A stretch of DNA of 64,000 bases. Origin: Macrostomum hystrix. Its lineage: Eukaryota > Platyhelminthes > Macrostomidae. Where the stretch lies: assembly GCA_950097015.1 (NCBI GenBank), contig CATNEN010000005.1, positions 248,001 to 312,000 of the forward strand, in the 5' to 3' direction. Position numbers and translations under genes: made by a program. The notes beneath the pieces were generated by a model. That model made no database searches, was not told the DNA's origin, and worked only from the letters and a program-made list of their open reading frames with translations. This document shows, piece by piece, positions 1 through 11,423 of this stretch; positions within the stretch are counted from its first letter, which is position 1, and every line of letters begins with the position of its first letter.

Positions 1-266
1 TTCTCTATCTTATTTCTTCGCTGACTCATCTCTTCTCAGGTCTCATCATTCTTGTCTCATCTCTCTTAATGTAATCTATGGCATTTGTGTCTTCTGTCTC
101 TCCGTGCTTAGTCAGTAATTTAGCCTAGCCCTAGTGTAATGAACTAGACGCTGTCATTTAAATGAACTTGATTGTGTACTGCATGAGTTATATACAAGAT
201 ATAAAGTCACTATTATATTTGTAGTAATTATTTCTAATAATTACACTATATTTTATAATCTTTTAG
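1..266 (+). other. eIF4G intron end with degenerate CTCATCTCTC repeats
   Basis: Bases 1-70 hold decayed copies of a CTCATCTCT-type pyrimidine repeat like the clean 16-bp array at 8.5 kb. The rest is AT-rich sequence leading to the acceptor at 266. Confidence 0.5.
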
Positions 267-502
267 CTCAAGGTGAACATTGACAAGTCAGGCTCCGGCA
301 GCTTCATCACTCATCGATCGCTGCTATTAAAGAAGTGCCAGAATATGTTCGAGACGCCCCTACTAGACCAGATGAATGCCAAGGCTGAGCATTGGGACGA
401 CATCATTGCCAAAGAAGAGAAAGAGGAGAAGAAGAAATCGCTTGAAGAGGAGAAAGAGGAGCAAGTTAAAAAAGTGAAGGATCAGTACTACGGTAATATT
501 CG
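267..502 (+). CDS. EIF4G: eIF4G exon a: MIF4G middle part
   Basis: The exon opens after TTTTAG at 261-266 with codons for Leu-Lys-Val, as in the ALKVP strand of animal MIF4G. It continues to SLLLKKCQNMFE (family: LLLNRCQKEFE) and an acidic KEEKEEKKK helix, ending CG|GTAAGT at 502. The frame is open to the acceptor. The first amino acid of the gene is outside the window. Confidence 0.88.
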
Positions 503-3500
503 GTAAGTTTCTTTAAGTTATTTATTGTCTGAAGCTATTGCGCGGCGCATCTGAAGACTGCGTACGGCTGTTCAGTCCATGGACTGGGGCGACGCCACAT
601 ACACCCTCAATTACCCCCAGCTAATGCTGGTGCCCATTTGACAACTGGGTGAACTCAGGCGATGCAGAGTTAAGTGTCTTGCTAGATTACACAAACTGTT
701 CTTGTGGAGTCTGGAATCGAACCCCCGACCTTCAAGTCGTAAGTCTCGAGTCTAATCACGCATTTTTATTAGATTAGGTACACTACAACCTCTTGTCTCC
801 TGACTTTGCGTTGGCAAACAAACTGAAGTTGTGAGTTTGTTTTTTTATCTCACAAACAGATCAATTTCTCGTAAATAGAAACTATTTTAAAACTTCAAAA
901 AGCTAAAGAAATTATCTGGCGCTTCAGTTAACAGTAGAAAAATCACGATATACCCCCTGTGGAAGAGCCACGGTGGTAATTTAAACACCCACTGGCCACT
1001 GTCTACTTGTCTACTACTAACTACAGTACACTGTCTACTTGTCTACTACAGTACACTGTCTTTTTGTCTACTACAGTACACTGTCTTCTTGTCTACTACA
1101 GTACACTGTCTACTTGTCTACTACAGTACACTGTCTACTTGTCTACTACTAACTACAGTACACTGTCTACTTGTCTACTACAGTACACTGTCTTCTTGTC
1201 TACTACAGTACACTGTCTACTTGTCAACTACAGTACACTGTCTACTTGTCTACTACAGTACACTGTCTACTTGTCTACTACAGTACACTGTCTTCTTGTC
1301 TACTACAGTACACTGTCTAGTTGTCTACTACAGTACACTGTCTACTTGTCTACTACAGTACACTGTCTACTTGTCTACTACAGTACACTGTCTTCTTGTC
1401 TACTACAGTACACTGTCTTCTTGTCTACTACAGTACACTGTCTACTTGTCTACTACAGTACACTGTCTACTTGTCTACTACTAACTACAGTACACTGTTT
1501 ACTTGTCTACTACAGTACACTGTCTTCTTGTCTACTACAGTACACTGTCTACTTGTCAACTACAGTACACTGTCTACTTGTCTACTACAGTACACTGTCT
1601 ACTTGTCTACTACAGTACACTGTCTTCTTGTCTACTACAGTACACTGTCTAGTTGTCTACTACAGTACACTGTCTACTTGTCTACTACAGTACACTGTCT
1701 TCTTGTCTACTACAGTACACTGTCTAGTTGTCTACTACAGTACACTGTCTACTTGTCTACTACAGTACACTGTCTACTTGTCTACTACAGTACACTGTCT
1801 AGTTGTCTACTACAGTACACTGTCTAGTTGTCTACTACAGTACACTGTCTACTTGTCTACTACAGTACACTGTCTACTTGTCTACTACAGTACACTGTCT
1901 TCTTGTCTACTACAGTACACTGTATAGTTGTCTACTACAGTACACTGTCTACTTGTCTACTACAGTACACTGTCTACTTGTCTACTACAGTACACTGTCT
2001 ACTTCACGATAGCTCCCACACCGAATGACCGATTTTCGTTTTTAAGTCCACGTCACGGACGTCAGCATCTTCGAGATATTCAGCGATTCTTGTCGAAGAC
2101 CGCTGTGGTGACAAGGACAACTAACATTGCTTTGTATAAGCCTCTATAACAAATCCATATTGGCTCAAAAATATCAAATTAACATAATAATCAATATAGA
2201 ATGTGATCACCAATCATATCCGACTTGTGGTTACATGATAACAATTATGATTAGAAAAATGATGCCCAAATTGGTGGTTTTTGCCACCAGACACCCCGAC
2301 GATAACTGTTTAACATCTCGACGATGCCGATGTTTTGTGATTCTGGAAGTTGTTTAATCGGCTAGAGCGGAAAGTTTTCATGGCGATTAGTTGATTATTT
2401 AGGAGATACAGAAAAAATAAAATGGGGTATTTGAAATACCCTCCTTTGGTTTTTCTACTATTAAAGCCTTTGTATATCCCTAACTGCCCTGTGTAAATTT
2501 TGGCCAGTCAGTCAGCCTGTACTGCTCTGAAAATAAATCTGAGTGCATTGCCTTAGCCTCCTAAACTGCTCCGTCTAGTGTTGCGAGGAAGTGAATCTTT
2601 CCCTAAAACAATATGTTTGGTAGCATAGAATCGTATATCACTTTTTTATGTGTCTAATTTTTCCTTAGTAGAACGGTGAAGACCCAGTTACTGGAAAATG
2701 CAGTCAGTCTGCGGGCTTATTTCCTCTGTGTATCCGCTGTTTCTGTAAGACTTGGCTACTTAATCCTTTTAAGACTTCCTATATTGTAGGGCCCAATCTG
2801 TGTCTAATTGCGCACTTCAAAATTACGTTTAAAAAAACTAAGAGATATCAAGACACATAGGACAAAAAATTATTCCTTCTAACAAAAAATCTGCTAGAAT
2901 AGTTTCTGTATTATGATAATCATTGGCAGCACTTGTTACACATTCTAGTAATCAGCATCTATATCTAAAGTGTTAGTTATTTTAATGTGTTCTAATTCTG
3001 TTCTAATCTACACCAACTGCCCGTGTGTAATAACTTGCCCTCCCCCTATCTGAAAAATGCTGTCCCATGTCAAGCCTAGCTTTTCAAATCTAGCCTGCCA
3101 TATATGAGATCGTGTGCGTTTGTGTGTCCACTGAGTTTAACGTGGGAACCTTTTCTTCTACTAGCTAAAACATAGTGATTGTCTGAAATGTGCAAACTAA
3201 AGCTTTGTTTAGCTTCGAGCAAACTTGCCTAAATTTTTTAGCTTTAATTTGGCCGATTAAATTTCATAGTGATTTCTAAGAAATCAGATCATTTTTGCTT
3301 TTAACAATGTTGGTTATTGGGAATTAGATTATAATCAGTATTAGAAAATAGGATCCTTTAATTGTTTCGAGTGGGATTTTTATTGGAATATTCTATAGTC
3401 TAGAATAGGATTATTATGAATACTAGAATATTTACTTGTAACTAGGCTACAAGGTTAGAGCGTCGGACTCACGACTTGAAGGTCGGGGGTTTGATTCCCG

Positions 3501-6500
3501 ACTCCACTCGAGCAATCTGTGTCATTTTAGAAAGACACTTAACACTGCATTGCTTCAGTTCACCCAGCTATTAAACGTCCATGTTTTTGCGAGCGCCTGA
3601 ATGCTTTGGGGGTGACTGATTAGTTGACAGACTAGTCAAGGGTGTCCTGTGGTTGAGCTGCGCAGCCCTAATAGTTAGGCTTGAACAGTGAAATTGGAGA
3701 AATTCGCGTCAGGGTGTCCATAGTGGTCTAGTTCCACCTGTTGTAGCTCTTTAAGGTCTAGATCGATAAGAGAGATAGATATAGATAAAGGTCGGTGACC
3801 GCCGAAGTCGGAGATGATGCAGGCACATTCGGGATAAAGTTTGAAGGTCTGGAAAGGCCGCACTGAGGCGCAGTGCAAATTCGTGTATAGGGGTGTATGA
3901 AATACACTAGCTCTTATGGGAAAAATCGGACCTTCGGCCAGAAACATTGAATATCTCGACGGTCTGAAGAGCTGGCGACTTGTTTCTTGTTTCAGAAGAT
4001 GCGCAACAAAACGTGTGCCCGTGTTCTTGAGTTTCGTGTGCTTGCATTGTTCTGTTCGGGTGCTGCAAAAAATTTGTCGGGGGGGGGAATTCCCCCCCCC
4101 CTTGGTAGTTCTACTGTTAAGAATGTGAATTGTTGTTAGTAAATAAAGAAAATCTGACAAGATTTTTCTAAACAAATTAAATCTAAAAAACTTGTCAGAT
4201 TCATCGGCGAGCTCTACATGAAGGACGTCCTGACGGCCAACATAATCTACAGCTGCATCAACGCCCTGCTACCCAATCCGTCGCAGAAAGGCGACAATCG
4301 CAGCACTCTAGTTGAGTCGCTGGAGTGCCTCTGTGAATTATTGCGCACAGTTGGCAAGAAACTCGAATCGAATAGGAAACCATCCGATGCTAATCAGATC
4401 GATAACGCGTTCGGTCGAATTAAACAGATCATTGCGGATAAGACCATAGAATCCAAGGTGCGATTCAAGCTAACCGACGTTGTTGAAATGCGCGGGAGAA
4501 ATTGGGAGCTAAGAGAAATGGAGCGTCGACTTCAGGAGCGACCAATGACAAAGGAGGAGCTGGAACAGAAGGAACGCGAAGAGGAGGCCAGGCGCGCCAT
4601 GGCGGCTAGCAATATCGGCGGCGGCGGCGGAGGTCGCGGCGGTCATCGCGGCGGCTACGGTCGACCGCCGGCATCTCCGGCTTCAGCGCTACCACCAACA
4701 GCGTCGGGCACGGAATGGACGCCAGTTGTAGCTAATAGTCGGCGTCAACAGAAAATGGATACTAGGAAACTGATCCTGGAAACTCCAAGCAGTGCTGGCG
4801 GCCTTGGCGGCTTGTCGGATTCCTCCAGCGGCGCCGGTATTGGCGGCGGAGGCAGCGCCGCGTCGTCGGCTACGCCTAGACTCGGTCCGTCGCGTCCGAA
4901 GTTTAGTCAGCAACGCGGCGCCGGAGCTGCCGCGGCGGCGGCCGCCAAGGAGACAGCCGGCGATGTCGGACGATCGCCTGCTGTGCAACGGTGAGCCGAG
5001 TGCCTGTTTGATATGCAGATTTTCGTTTGGACTGGGATTTGACGTTAGGACTATGGGATTCCCAATTTATGACTATTATAATTTTGGATAAGGGTATTAG
5101 AAATCTTTGACTATTTCGCTTCTTTTATATGTTATAATATTTATATAGTTAAGGACTTCAACTGGTTCTTAATTTTATTCCTGTAAATTCAGGATTCTAG
5201 GGTCAGAGATAATAAAATATTGCTACAAAGCGAAATATGTTAATATCCGAGCTAATATCTAAAAATTCCACTGTAGTGGCATGCTATTTTCATAATTTAC
5301 AAAAAAATTATTTGCAAGACTACACCAGCGAAAGCACGAAACAATGACAATTTGTGGTCTCTCCTAAAAGTCTTGCCATATTGAAGGCTTTCCTGTTTGA
5401 GTCTCTGCAGTCTTTGTTTTCAACTAACTGTGGGGATTTAGGTTGAATTCGCTACATTTACTGCTCATTTAAACTACTCACTTTGCAAGACTACACCAGC
5501 GAAAGCACGAAACAATATCTATTTGTGATCTCTCCTAAAAGTCTTGCTAGAATAAAGGCTTTCCTGTTTGAGTCTCTGCAGTCTTTGTTTTCAACTAACT
5601 GTGGGGATTTAGGTTGATTTGCCACATTTACTACTCACAAACTGCTCACTTTGTATGTGACGGGCAAGACTACACCAGCGAAAGCACAAAACAATATCCA
5701 TTTGTGATCTCTCCTTAAAGTCTTGCTAGAATAAAGGCTTTCCTGTTTGAGTCTCTGCAGTCTTTGTTTATTTAACTTACTGTCGGGATTTAGGTTGAAT
5801 TCGCTACATTTACTGCTCATTTAAACTACTCACTTTGCAAGACTACACCAGCGAAAGCACAAAACAATATCTATTTGTGAACTCTCCTAAAAGTCTTGCT
5901 AGAATGAAGGCTTTCCTGTTTGAGTCTCTGCAGTCTTTGTTTATTTAACTTACTGTCGGGATTTATGTTGAATTCGCAACATTTACTGCTCATTTAAACT
6001 ACACACTTTGCAAGACTACACCAGCGAAAGCACAAAACAATATCTACATCTATTTGTGATCTCTCCTAAAAGTCTTGCCAGATTGAAGGCTTTCCTGTTT
6101 GAGTCTCTGCAGTCTTTGTTTTTAACTAACTGTGGGGATTTAGGTTGATTTGCCACATTTACGACCCACTTTGTATGTGACGCGGCAAGACTACACCAGC
6201 GAAAGCACAAAACAATGACAATTTGTGATCTCTCCTAAAAGTCTTGCCATATTGAAGGCTTTCCTGTTTGAGTCTCTGCAGTCTTTGTTTTCAACTAACT
6301 GTGGGGATTTAGGTTGATTTGCCACATTTACGACCCACTTTGTATGTGACGCAGCAAGACTACACCAGCGAAAGCACAAAACAATGACAATTTGTGATCT
6401 CTCCTAAAAGTCTTGCCATATTGAAGGCTTTCCTGTTTGAGTCTCTGCAGTCTTTGTTTTCAACTAACTGTGGGGATTTAGGTTGAATTCGCTACATTTA

Positions 6501-9500
6501 CTGCTCATTTAAACTACTCACTTTGCAAGACTACACCAGCGAAAGCACGAAACAATATCTATTTGTGATCTCTCCTAAAAGTCTTGCTAGAATAAAGGCT
6601 TTCCTGTTTGAGTCTCTGCAGTCTTTGTTTATTTAACTTACTGTCGGGATTTAGGTTGAATTCGCAACATTTACTGCTCATTTAAACTACTCACTTTGCA
6701 AGACTACACCAGCGAAAGCACGAAACAATGAAAATTCGTGGTCTCTCCTAAAAGTCTTGCCATATTGAAGGCTTTCCTGTTTGAGTCTCTGCAGTCTTTG
6801 TTTTCAACTAACTGTGGGGATTTAGGTTGAATTCGCTACATTTACTGCTCATTTAAACTACTCACTTTGCAAGACTACACCAGCGAAAGCACGAAACAAT
6901 ATCTATTTGTGATCTCTCCTAAAAGTCTTGCTAGAATAAAGGCTTTCCTGTTTGAGTCTCTGCAGTCTTTGTTTATTTAACTTACTGTCGGGATTTAGGT
7001 TGAATTCGCAACATTTACTGCTCATTTAAACTACTCACTTTGCAAGACTACACCAGCGAAAGCACGAAACAATATCTATTTGTGATCTCTCCTAAAAGTC
7101 TTGCTAGAATAAAGGCTTTCCTGTTTGAGTCTCTGCAGTCTTTGTTTTCAACTAACTGTGGGGATTTAGGTTGATTTGCCACATTTACGACCCACTTTGT
7201 ATGTGACGCAGCAAGACTACACCAGCGAAAGCACAAAACAATGACAATTTGTGATCTCTCCTAAAAGTCTTGCCATATTGAAGGCTTTCCTGTTTGAGTC
7301 TCTGCAGTCTTTGTTTTCAACTAACTGTGGGGATTTAGGTTGAATTCGCTACATTTACTGCTCATTTAAACTACTCACTTTGCAAGACTACACCAGCGAA
7401 AGCACGAAACAATATCTATTTGTGATCTCTCCTAAAAGTCTTGCTAGAATAAAGGCTTTCCTGTTTGAGTCTCTGCAGTCTTTGTTTATTTAACTTACTG
7501 TCGGGATTTAGGTTGAATTCGCAACATTTACTGCTCATTTAAACTACTCACTTTGCAAGACTACACCAGCGAAAGCACGAAACAATGAAAATTCGTGGTC
7601 TCTCCTAAAAGTCTTGCCATATTGAAGGCTTTCCTGTTTGAGTCTCTGCAGTCTTTGTTTTCAACTAACTGTGGGGATTTAGGTTGAATTCGCTACATTT
7701 ACTGCTCATTTAAACTACTCACTTTGCAAGACTACACCAGCGAAAGCACGAAACAATGACAATTTGTGGTCTCTCCTAAAAGTCTTGCCATATTGAAGGC
7801 TTTCCTGTTTGAGTCTCTGCAGTCTTTGTTTATAACTAACTGTGGGGATTTAGGTTGATTTGCCACATTTACTACTACTCATAGTCTACTGCTTTGCTGT
7901 TTTGTTACTCACAGATTAACTGGCGGCAGCGTTGGCGCTGGAAGGCGCAACAATAGCCGAGAATCGAGCGCCAGCCGCGAGGCATCCCCTCACACCCAGC
8001 AGCAGCAGCAGCCCCTGCCGCAGTCCCAACTGGCTAAGCAGACTAATTCGATGGCTCAGCAGCCAACTGTGAAAACTGTATCGAATTTATCCGCTTCAGC
8101 CTCCGTCGGCATGCATCGATCATTGTCCACTCACGAGCTGCCTTCGCGCGCAACCGCCTCTTCTAATCCTACAGCCAACATTCTTGACAAAGACGCACTC
8201 GGCCGCAAATCTAAGAACATCATGGATGAATGGCTGACCAGTGTTATCTCCCTAGAAGACACAAAATCCTGCTTCTCGGAGATTGCTTCGCATCCGCATC
8301 TCAAAGTGTTCGTTGATGTCAACGCTGAGCATCTGTTGAATGCTAATAGTAAAGAGTTGCGCGAGTTGGGCGGCCGATTGTTCTTTGAACTGTTGCACTG
8401 TCAGCTAATTGACTATCGCACGGTTATTGATGGGTGAGTAGTTGTTTTGTTGATTTTTGTTCGCCTAGTCCAGTGCTCGGACACCCGCTTGAGCCCTTTA
8501 AACCTCCCCTTCCCCTCTCCCGTCTCATCTCTTCCCTGTCTTATCTCTTCCCTGTCTCATCTCTCCCCTGTCTTCTCTCTCCCCTGTCTCATCTCTCCCG
8601 TCTTCTCTCTCCCGTCTTATCTCTCCCCTGTCTCATCTCTCCCCTGTCTTATCTCTCCCCTGTCCTATCTCTCCCCTGTCTTTTCTCTCCCCTGTCTTAT
8701 CTCTCCCCTGTCTCATCTCTTCCCTGTCTCATCTCTCCCCTGTCCTATCTCTCCCCTGTCTTATCTCTCCCCTGTCTCATCTCTCCCCTGTCTTATCTCT
8801 CCCCTGTCTCATCTCTTCCCTGTCTCATCTCTCCCCTGTCTCATCTCTCCCCTGTCTTATCTCTCCCCTGTCTTATCTCTCCCCTGTCTCATCTCTTCCC
8901 TGTCTCATCTCTCCCCTGTTTTATCTCTCCCCTGTCATATGTATCCCCTATCTAATCTCTCCCTGCCTCATATCATCTCACCCCACTCGTATCTTCTGTA
9001 TTAGTTTTATATCTCACCTTTATTATTTATCTCACACCTAATTTATTTCCCGCCTATCTTATCTCGTTTTTATGTCCCGCCTTTTCATATTTCCCCTATC
9101 CCATCCTAGTTTTCCAATGATAAAAAAGTAAGTATCCTTCTACCGTCCTCACTCTCCCGTATTATAATAGATAAATAGTTAGCTTTGTGATTTAAATCTA
9201 TACCTAAATTTAGCCTAGGATACCAGCCACGTATATTAAGTTTCATTGTACTGAAATGTATAAACTCACTCAATATAGGCACGCCAGGCTACACCAGGGA
9301 AAGCATAAAAATAGTCCGATTGTCTCAATATAATTGATCAATTCGGACAGATTAATGAACTTTACTAGAAGTCTTGCTAGAGCAGGCAATGTTAGGCTTT
9401 CCTGTTTAACTCTCTGCAGCCGGTACTGCTGTATAGACAATTTTTACAGCTGAATGAACATGTGTTGCTGTTGGCTGGAATTTAGTTTTAATATATGCTC

Positions 9501-11423
9501 ATTGCTGTCCAGTTACTACTCAGTAATTTTTTTAGTAAGTTAGTTACCCGCTAAAAAATTTGGATGTTTCTTTGGGTGATTCCAGTTGGAATCTGCGATG
9601 TTTCCAGAAAAAGAAACAGCCGAACGCTAGAAACAAACCAATCGGATGATTCCATATTTAGAATCTACCCAACTGGGTTTTTTCTCGATGCTTCTTGGTG
9701 GCGAAATGGAATCACCCAAAGAATCCTCCAGTTCGGAAGATTCCATGCTCAGAAACCGCCGAGGAATCGACCGTAAATAAATCTCTGGTTGTCCACTGGT
9801 GCCACTGGTTCGGGTGATGTGCCACTGGTTCGGGTGATTCTTCGGCGGTTTCCGCACAATTTACGGTTACATCGGCTGCTTCCTGGGTGGTTTCTTTAAC
9901 TCTTGCGAGATAGGGGGGATTTTTGTAGATTCCACTCCTATTTTGCACAAAAACCCGCCGAAGAAGCAGCCGAATTTTTTACAGGGTAAAACTTAATTAT
10001 TATAATAAACTGCTCAGGTTTTAAATTTGAAATTATTAAAACAACTCCATTCGCAGCTTCTCCAATCTGATGGAGAATGCCGAGGATATGCAGTCGGATT
10101 TCCCGCTGCTAGGCGTATACCTTGGCGAGATTTTCTCTTCGTTTATGCAAAAGCCGGCCAGCTATTTGGACTGCGTCCTCAGCCTAGTTAAACAAATCCC
10201 GGCAGACATTCAATGCTATTCGGCCGGTCGCAAATCTCCTCTACGAGGCGAGATTCTCTCCCGGGCCGCTCACCTGGCCAGCGTCCGTCTCGGCCACGAA
10301 CGAGTCGGGCAAGATTTTCGCGACGCCGGCGTTGTCTGGCCGGACGTGCTGGAAGTGTCGGCTGAGTCGGCCGCCGAATTTGTCATCAGCAAGGAGCTGC
10401 AGTTCACAGAGGCGCCCCTGCCAGATCCGGCCACGTCTGCAGCGCCGCCGATTCCATTGGAGCGTCTAGCCGGTCGGGTTCAAGAGATTGTCCGCGCCGG
10501 CCTGCCAGAAGGCGACGTCGATCGGCTAGCCGAATCTGTCATCGACCTGTTGGAACGCGGAGTCTGCAGGGCTGATCGGGACGGCGAAGCATTCAATTGC
10601 GAACTGATGCGCGGCGTCTGCGGCGCCTGCCTCTGCGCCAATAGGCTAGACGCCGGCCTATTGAAACGGCTCTGCCCGGTGTTGCAACAATTTGTTGATG
10701 GCTTCGCCCAGGAGATTTGGTCGTTGAAAGCGGCGGCCACGTGTCTGTCTGGCGGTCCGTATGTTGGTGAGTCCGCTGGTGCATATCAAGAATCTAATTA
10801 ATTTGGTTTCCGTCAATCTTAGCCATGTTTGTTTATTATTCTCTGCTTTCGCTTTGCTTACCCTACCACTCTACTTATCATTTTTACACTCTACTTCTCA
10901 CCCTTACACCTTTCCCTCTCACGCACCACTCTAGCTATTTCTCTCCCTAACCCTCAAATACTTACCATAATACTCTACTTTTCACCCTACCACTATAGTT
11001 CTCACCCGACCACTATACTTTTCACCCTACCACTATACTTTTTAACCTACCACTCTACTTTTCACCCTACCACTATAGTTCTCACCCGACCACTATACTT
11101 TTGACCCGACCACTCTACTTTTCAACCTGCCACTCTACTTTACACCCTGCCACTCTACTTTTGACCCTACTACTCTACTTATTTCGCCAGTCCTATTCTT
11201 TCCCTAAAACTATTCATCTCAACCTTTCGTCTCAACATCTCACCCCATATCTCCAATATTTGCAGAGCTGCTTCCAGAAGTATTCACAGTCTTTCTCGAC
11301 AATCGCCTCATATCCGAGGAGTCCTTCAAGAACTGGCACGAAGAGGAGGCCGACCAAAGTCAGCGCGAGGCTGTGCGAACTTTTATGGGCACCCTGGCTG
11401 CCACCGCTTCTGTGCGCGAGTGA
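267..11423 (+). CDS. EIF4G: eIF4G-like translation initiation factor, 3' part of gene (five exons)
   Basis: Scaffold of the cap-binding complex eIF4F; it binds eIF4A and eIF3 and recruits the 43S ribosome. Exons 267-502, 4199-4990, 7915-8433, 10057-10766 and 11266-11423 join with intact phase to 805 codons including the TGA stop at 11421. Domains in order: second half of MIF4G (first two exons, with FIGELYMKDVLTANIIYSCI across the junction), a Gly/Arg/Ala-rich linker holding TEWTPV and DTRKL as in animal eIF4G, an MA3 domain (SKNIMDEWL to the 10.1 kb exon) and a W2 domain ending in SVRE. The start codon, eIF4E-binding site and PABP-binding site lie upstream of the window. The protein stops soon after the last W2 helices and lacks the acidic/aromatic tail of vertebrate eIF4G1. 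Domain order is seen directly; the function is that of the family. Confidence 0.93.
541..796 (-). repeat. tRNA-derived SINE family A, copy 1
   Basis: Read on the minus strand: a head with GAGGTTGTAG, a box-B-like GGTTCGATTCCAGACTCCAC stretch, the body motif AAGACACTTAACTCTGCATC and a tail with CAGTCCATGGACTGAAC. The same order recurs at 3.4, 27.5, 35.5, 36.0 and 46.1 kb. It lies in an eIF4G intron. Confidence 0.8.
928..2464. mobile_element. MITE family 2 copy carrying a minisatellite
   Basis: Left terminus TTAACAGTAGAAAAATCACG at 928; right terminus TTTTTCTACTATTAA ends at 2464, an imperfect inverted repeat flanked by TTAA/TA. Near the right end is a palindrome, GGGTATTTGAAATACCC. The internal part at 2000-2130 (CACGATAGCTCCC, ATATTCAGCGATTCTTGTCG, GTGACAAGGACAAC) matches the inverted copy at 18809-19043, which lacks the 1-kb minisatellite found here. 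No transposase is seen. Confidence 0.72.
998..2003. repeat. 25-bp minisatellite, about 40 units
   Basis: Unit of 25 bp containing CAGTACACTGTCTACTTGTC, with TACTTG/TTCTTG/TAGTTG variants and a few units lengthened by CTAACTA. It is open in several frames, giving apparent ORFs of up to 306 aa that only repeat LSTTVHCLLVYYST. It lies inside the transposon at 928-2464. Confidence 0.95.
2465..3441. other. AT-rich eIF4G intron sequence
   Basis: Unique-looking AT-rich DNA without splice-flanked ORFs or clear repeats. I see no gene in it. Confidence 0.5.
3442..3582 (+). repeat. SINE family A, copy 2 (truncated)
   Basis: Contains CGACTTGAAGGTCGGGGGTT and GATTCCCGACTCCAC (box-B-like), then AAGACACTTAACACTGCATT. 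It breaks off after CACCCAGC and runs directly into a MITE family 3 copy, so one of the two was cut by the other's arrival. Confidence 0.75.
3583..4130 (-). mobile_element. MITE family 3, copy 1 (one end missing)
   Basis: Reverse-complement copy of the 13.3 kb element: GAGCGCCTGAATG, GAAATTGGAGAAATTCGCGT, CAACAAAACGTG and terminal GTAGTTCTACTGTTAA ending at 4130. The terminus expected near 3.5 kb is replaced by a SINE. It contains a long G-run/C-run palindrome at 4079-4101. The apparent 166-aa ORF here is element sequence. Confidence 0.75.
4199..4990 (+). CDS. EIF4G: eIF4G exon b: end of MIF4G and Gly/Ala-rich linker
   Basis: Acceptor CTTGTCAG ends at 4198; the first base completes an Arg codon with the previous exon. 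It encodes the C-terminal MIF4G helices (NIIYSCINALL, ESLECLCELLRTVG, IKQIIAD, VRFKLTDVVEMR), then low-complexity Gly, Ala and Ser runs. The donor is CAACG|GTGAGC. This exon is clearly more GC-rich than its introns. Confidence 0.92.
5314..7880. repeat. 171-bp satellite array, about 15 monomers, in an eIF4G intron
   Basis: Monomers begin GCAAGACTACACCAGCGAAA and recur at about 171 bp (for example 5314 and 5485), with variants around 179 bp. Each carries an internal inverted repeat, GCAAGACT with AGTCTTGC about 60 bp later, and TTTGAGTCTCTGCAGTCTTT. Two tail subtypes (CATTTACTGCTCATTTAAAC and CATTTACGACCCACTTTG) alternate in blocks, showing unequal exchange. Small minus-strand ORFs of about 62 aa are by-products. 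Confidence 0.95.
7915..8433 (+). CDS. EIF4G: eIF4G exon c: linker and first half of MA3
   Basis: Acceptor TTACTCACAG ends at 7914, directly after the 171-bp satellite. It starts with a Gly/Arg/Ser and Gln-rich linker, then SKNIMDEWLTSVISLEDTKS and FFELLHCQLIDYRTVIDG, the first MA3 helices. Donor GATGG|GTGAGT leaves two bases. Confidence 0.9.
8515..8990. repeat. 16-bp pyrimidine minisatellite in eIF4G intron
   Basis: Unit ATCTCTCCCCTGTCTT/C, about 28 copies, starting some 80 bp after the donor at 8434. The two plus-strand ORFs here (173 and 185 aa) only repeat SPVLSLPCLIS and are not genes. The same unit occurs upstream of CDK11 at 22.9-23.2 kb. Confidence 0.93.
9279..9422 (+). repeat. isolated diverged relative of the 171-bp satellite monomer
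   Basis: GGCTACACCAGGGAAAGCAT, AGAAGTCTTGCTAGA, GGCTTTCCTGTTTAACTCTC and TGCAG follow the same order as a 171-bp monomer but with clear divergence and an inserted stretch. It is a single copy in the next intron. Confidence 0.65.
9544..9989 (+). mobile_element. MITE family 1, copy A
   Basis: Imperfect terminal inverted repeats CCCGCTAAAAAATT and CCCTGTAAAAAATTCG, flanked on both sides by TA, as expected for Tc1/mariner-type TA target duplication. About 445 bp, no transposase. It has one internal tandem duplication of GTGCCACTGGTTCGGGTGAT that the second copy (18383-18808, inverted) lacks. It sits 67 bp before the acceptor of eIF4G exon d. Confidence 0.8.
10057..10766 (+). CDS. EIF4G: eIF4G exon d: end of MA3 and start of W2
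   Basis: Acceptor TTCGCAG ends at 10056. GFSNLMENAEDMQSDFPLLG matches the MA3 segment YEILELAEDMEIDIP of human eIF4G1, followed by YLGEIFSSFMQ. The second half has the amphipathic helices of a W2/HEAT domain. Donor is GTTG|GTGAGT. Confidence 0.9.
10850..11170. repeat. 20-bp minisatellite filling eIF4G intron
   Basis: Degenerate unit CACTATACTTTTCACCCTAC repeated between the donor at 10767 and the acceptor at 11265; most of this 499-bp intron is array. Small ORFs rich in Tyr-Phe-Ser-Pro here are by-products. Confidence 0.85.
11266..11423 (+). CDS. EIF4G: eIF4G last exon: end of W2
   Basis: Acceptor ATATTTGCAG ends at 11265; 52 codons plus stop. LLPEVFTVFLDNRLISEESF and NWHEEEADQSQREA follow the W2 pattern LLRMFFDALYDEDVV...FYSWE. 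Stop TGA is at 11421-11423. The usual acidic aromatic box after the last helix is missing. Confidence 0.88.

Noticed and set aside
1007-2149. Long plus-strand ORFs (up to 306 aa)
   Set aside because: They only translate the 25-bp minisatellite, which is open in several frames.
3442-3520. A functional tRNA gene
   Set aside because: The tRNA-like head is followed by a body and tail that recur in other copies, which marks a SINE; no full cloverleaf could be drawn.
4079-4101. G-run/C-run palindrome as a regulatory site
   Set aside because: It lies within a MITE copy and may be a homopolymer expansion or sequencing artefact.
4689-5091. Overlapping 99-aa ORFs on both strands in the eIF4G exon
   Set aside because: They are other-frame shadows of the GC-rich Gly/Ala linker.
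5314-7880. Hammerhead-ribozyme satellite
   Set aside because: Monomer size and tandem layout fit, but no CTGATGA and GAAA core in the right order was found on either strand.
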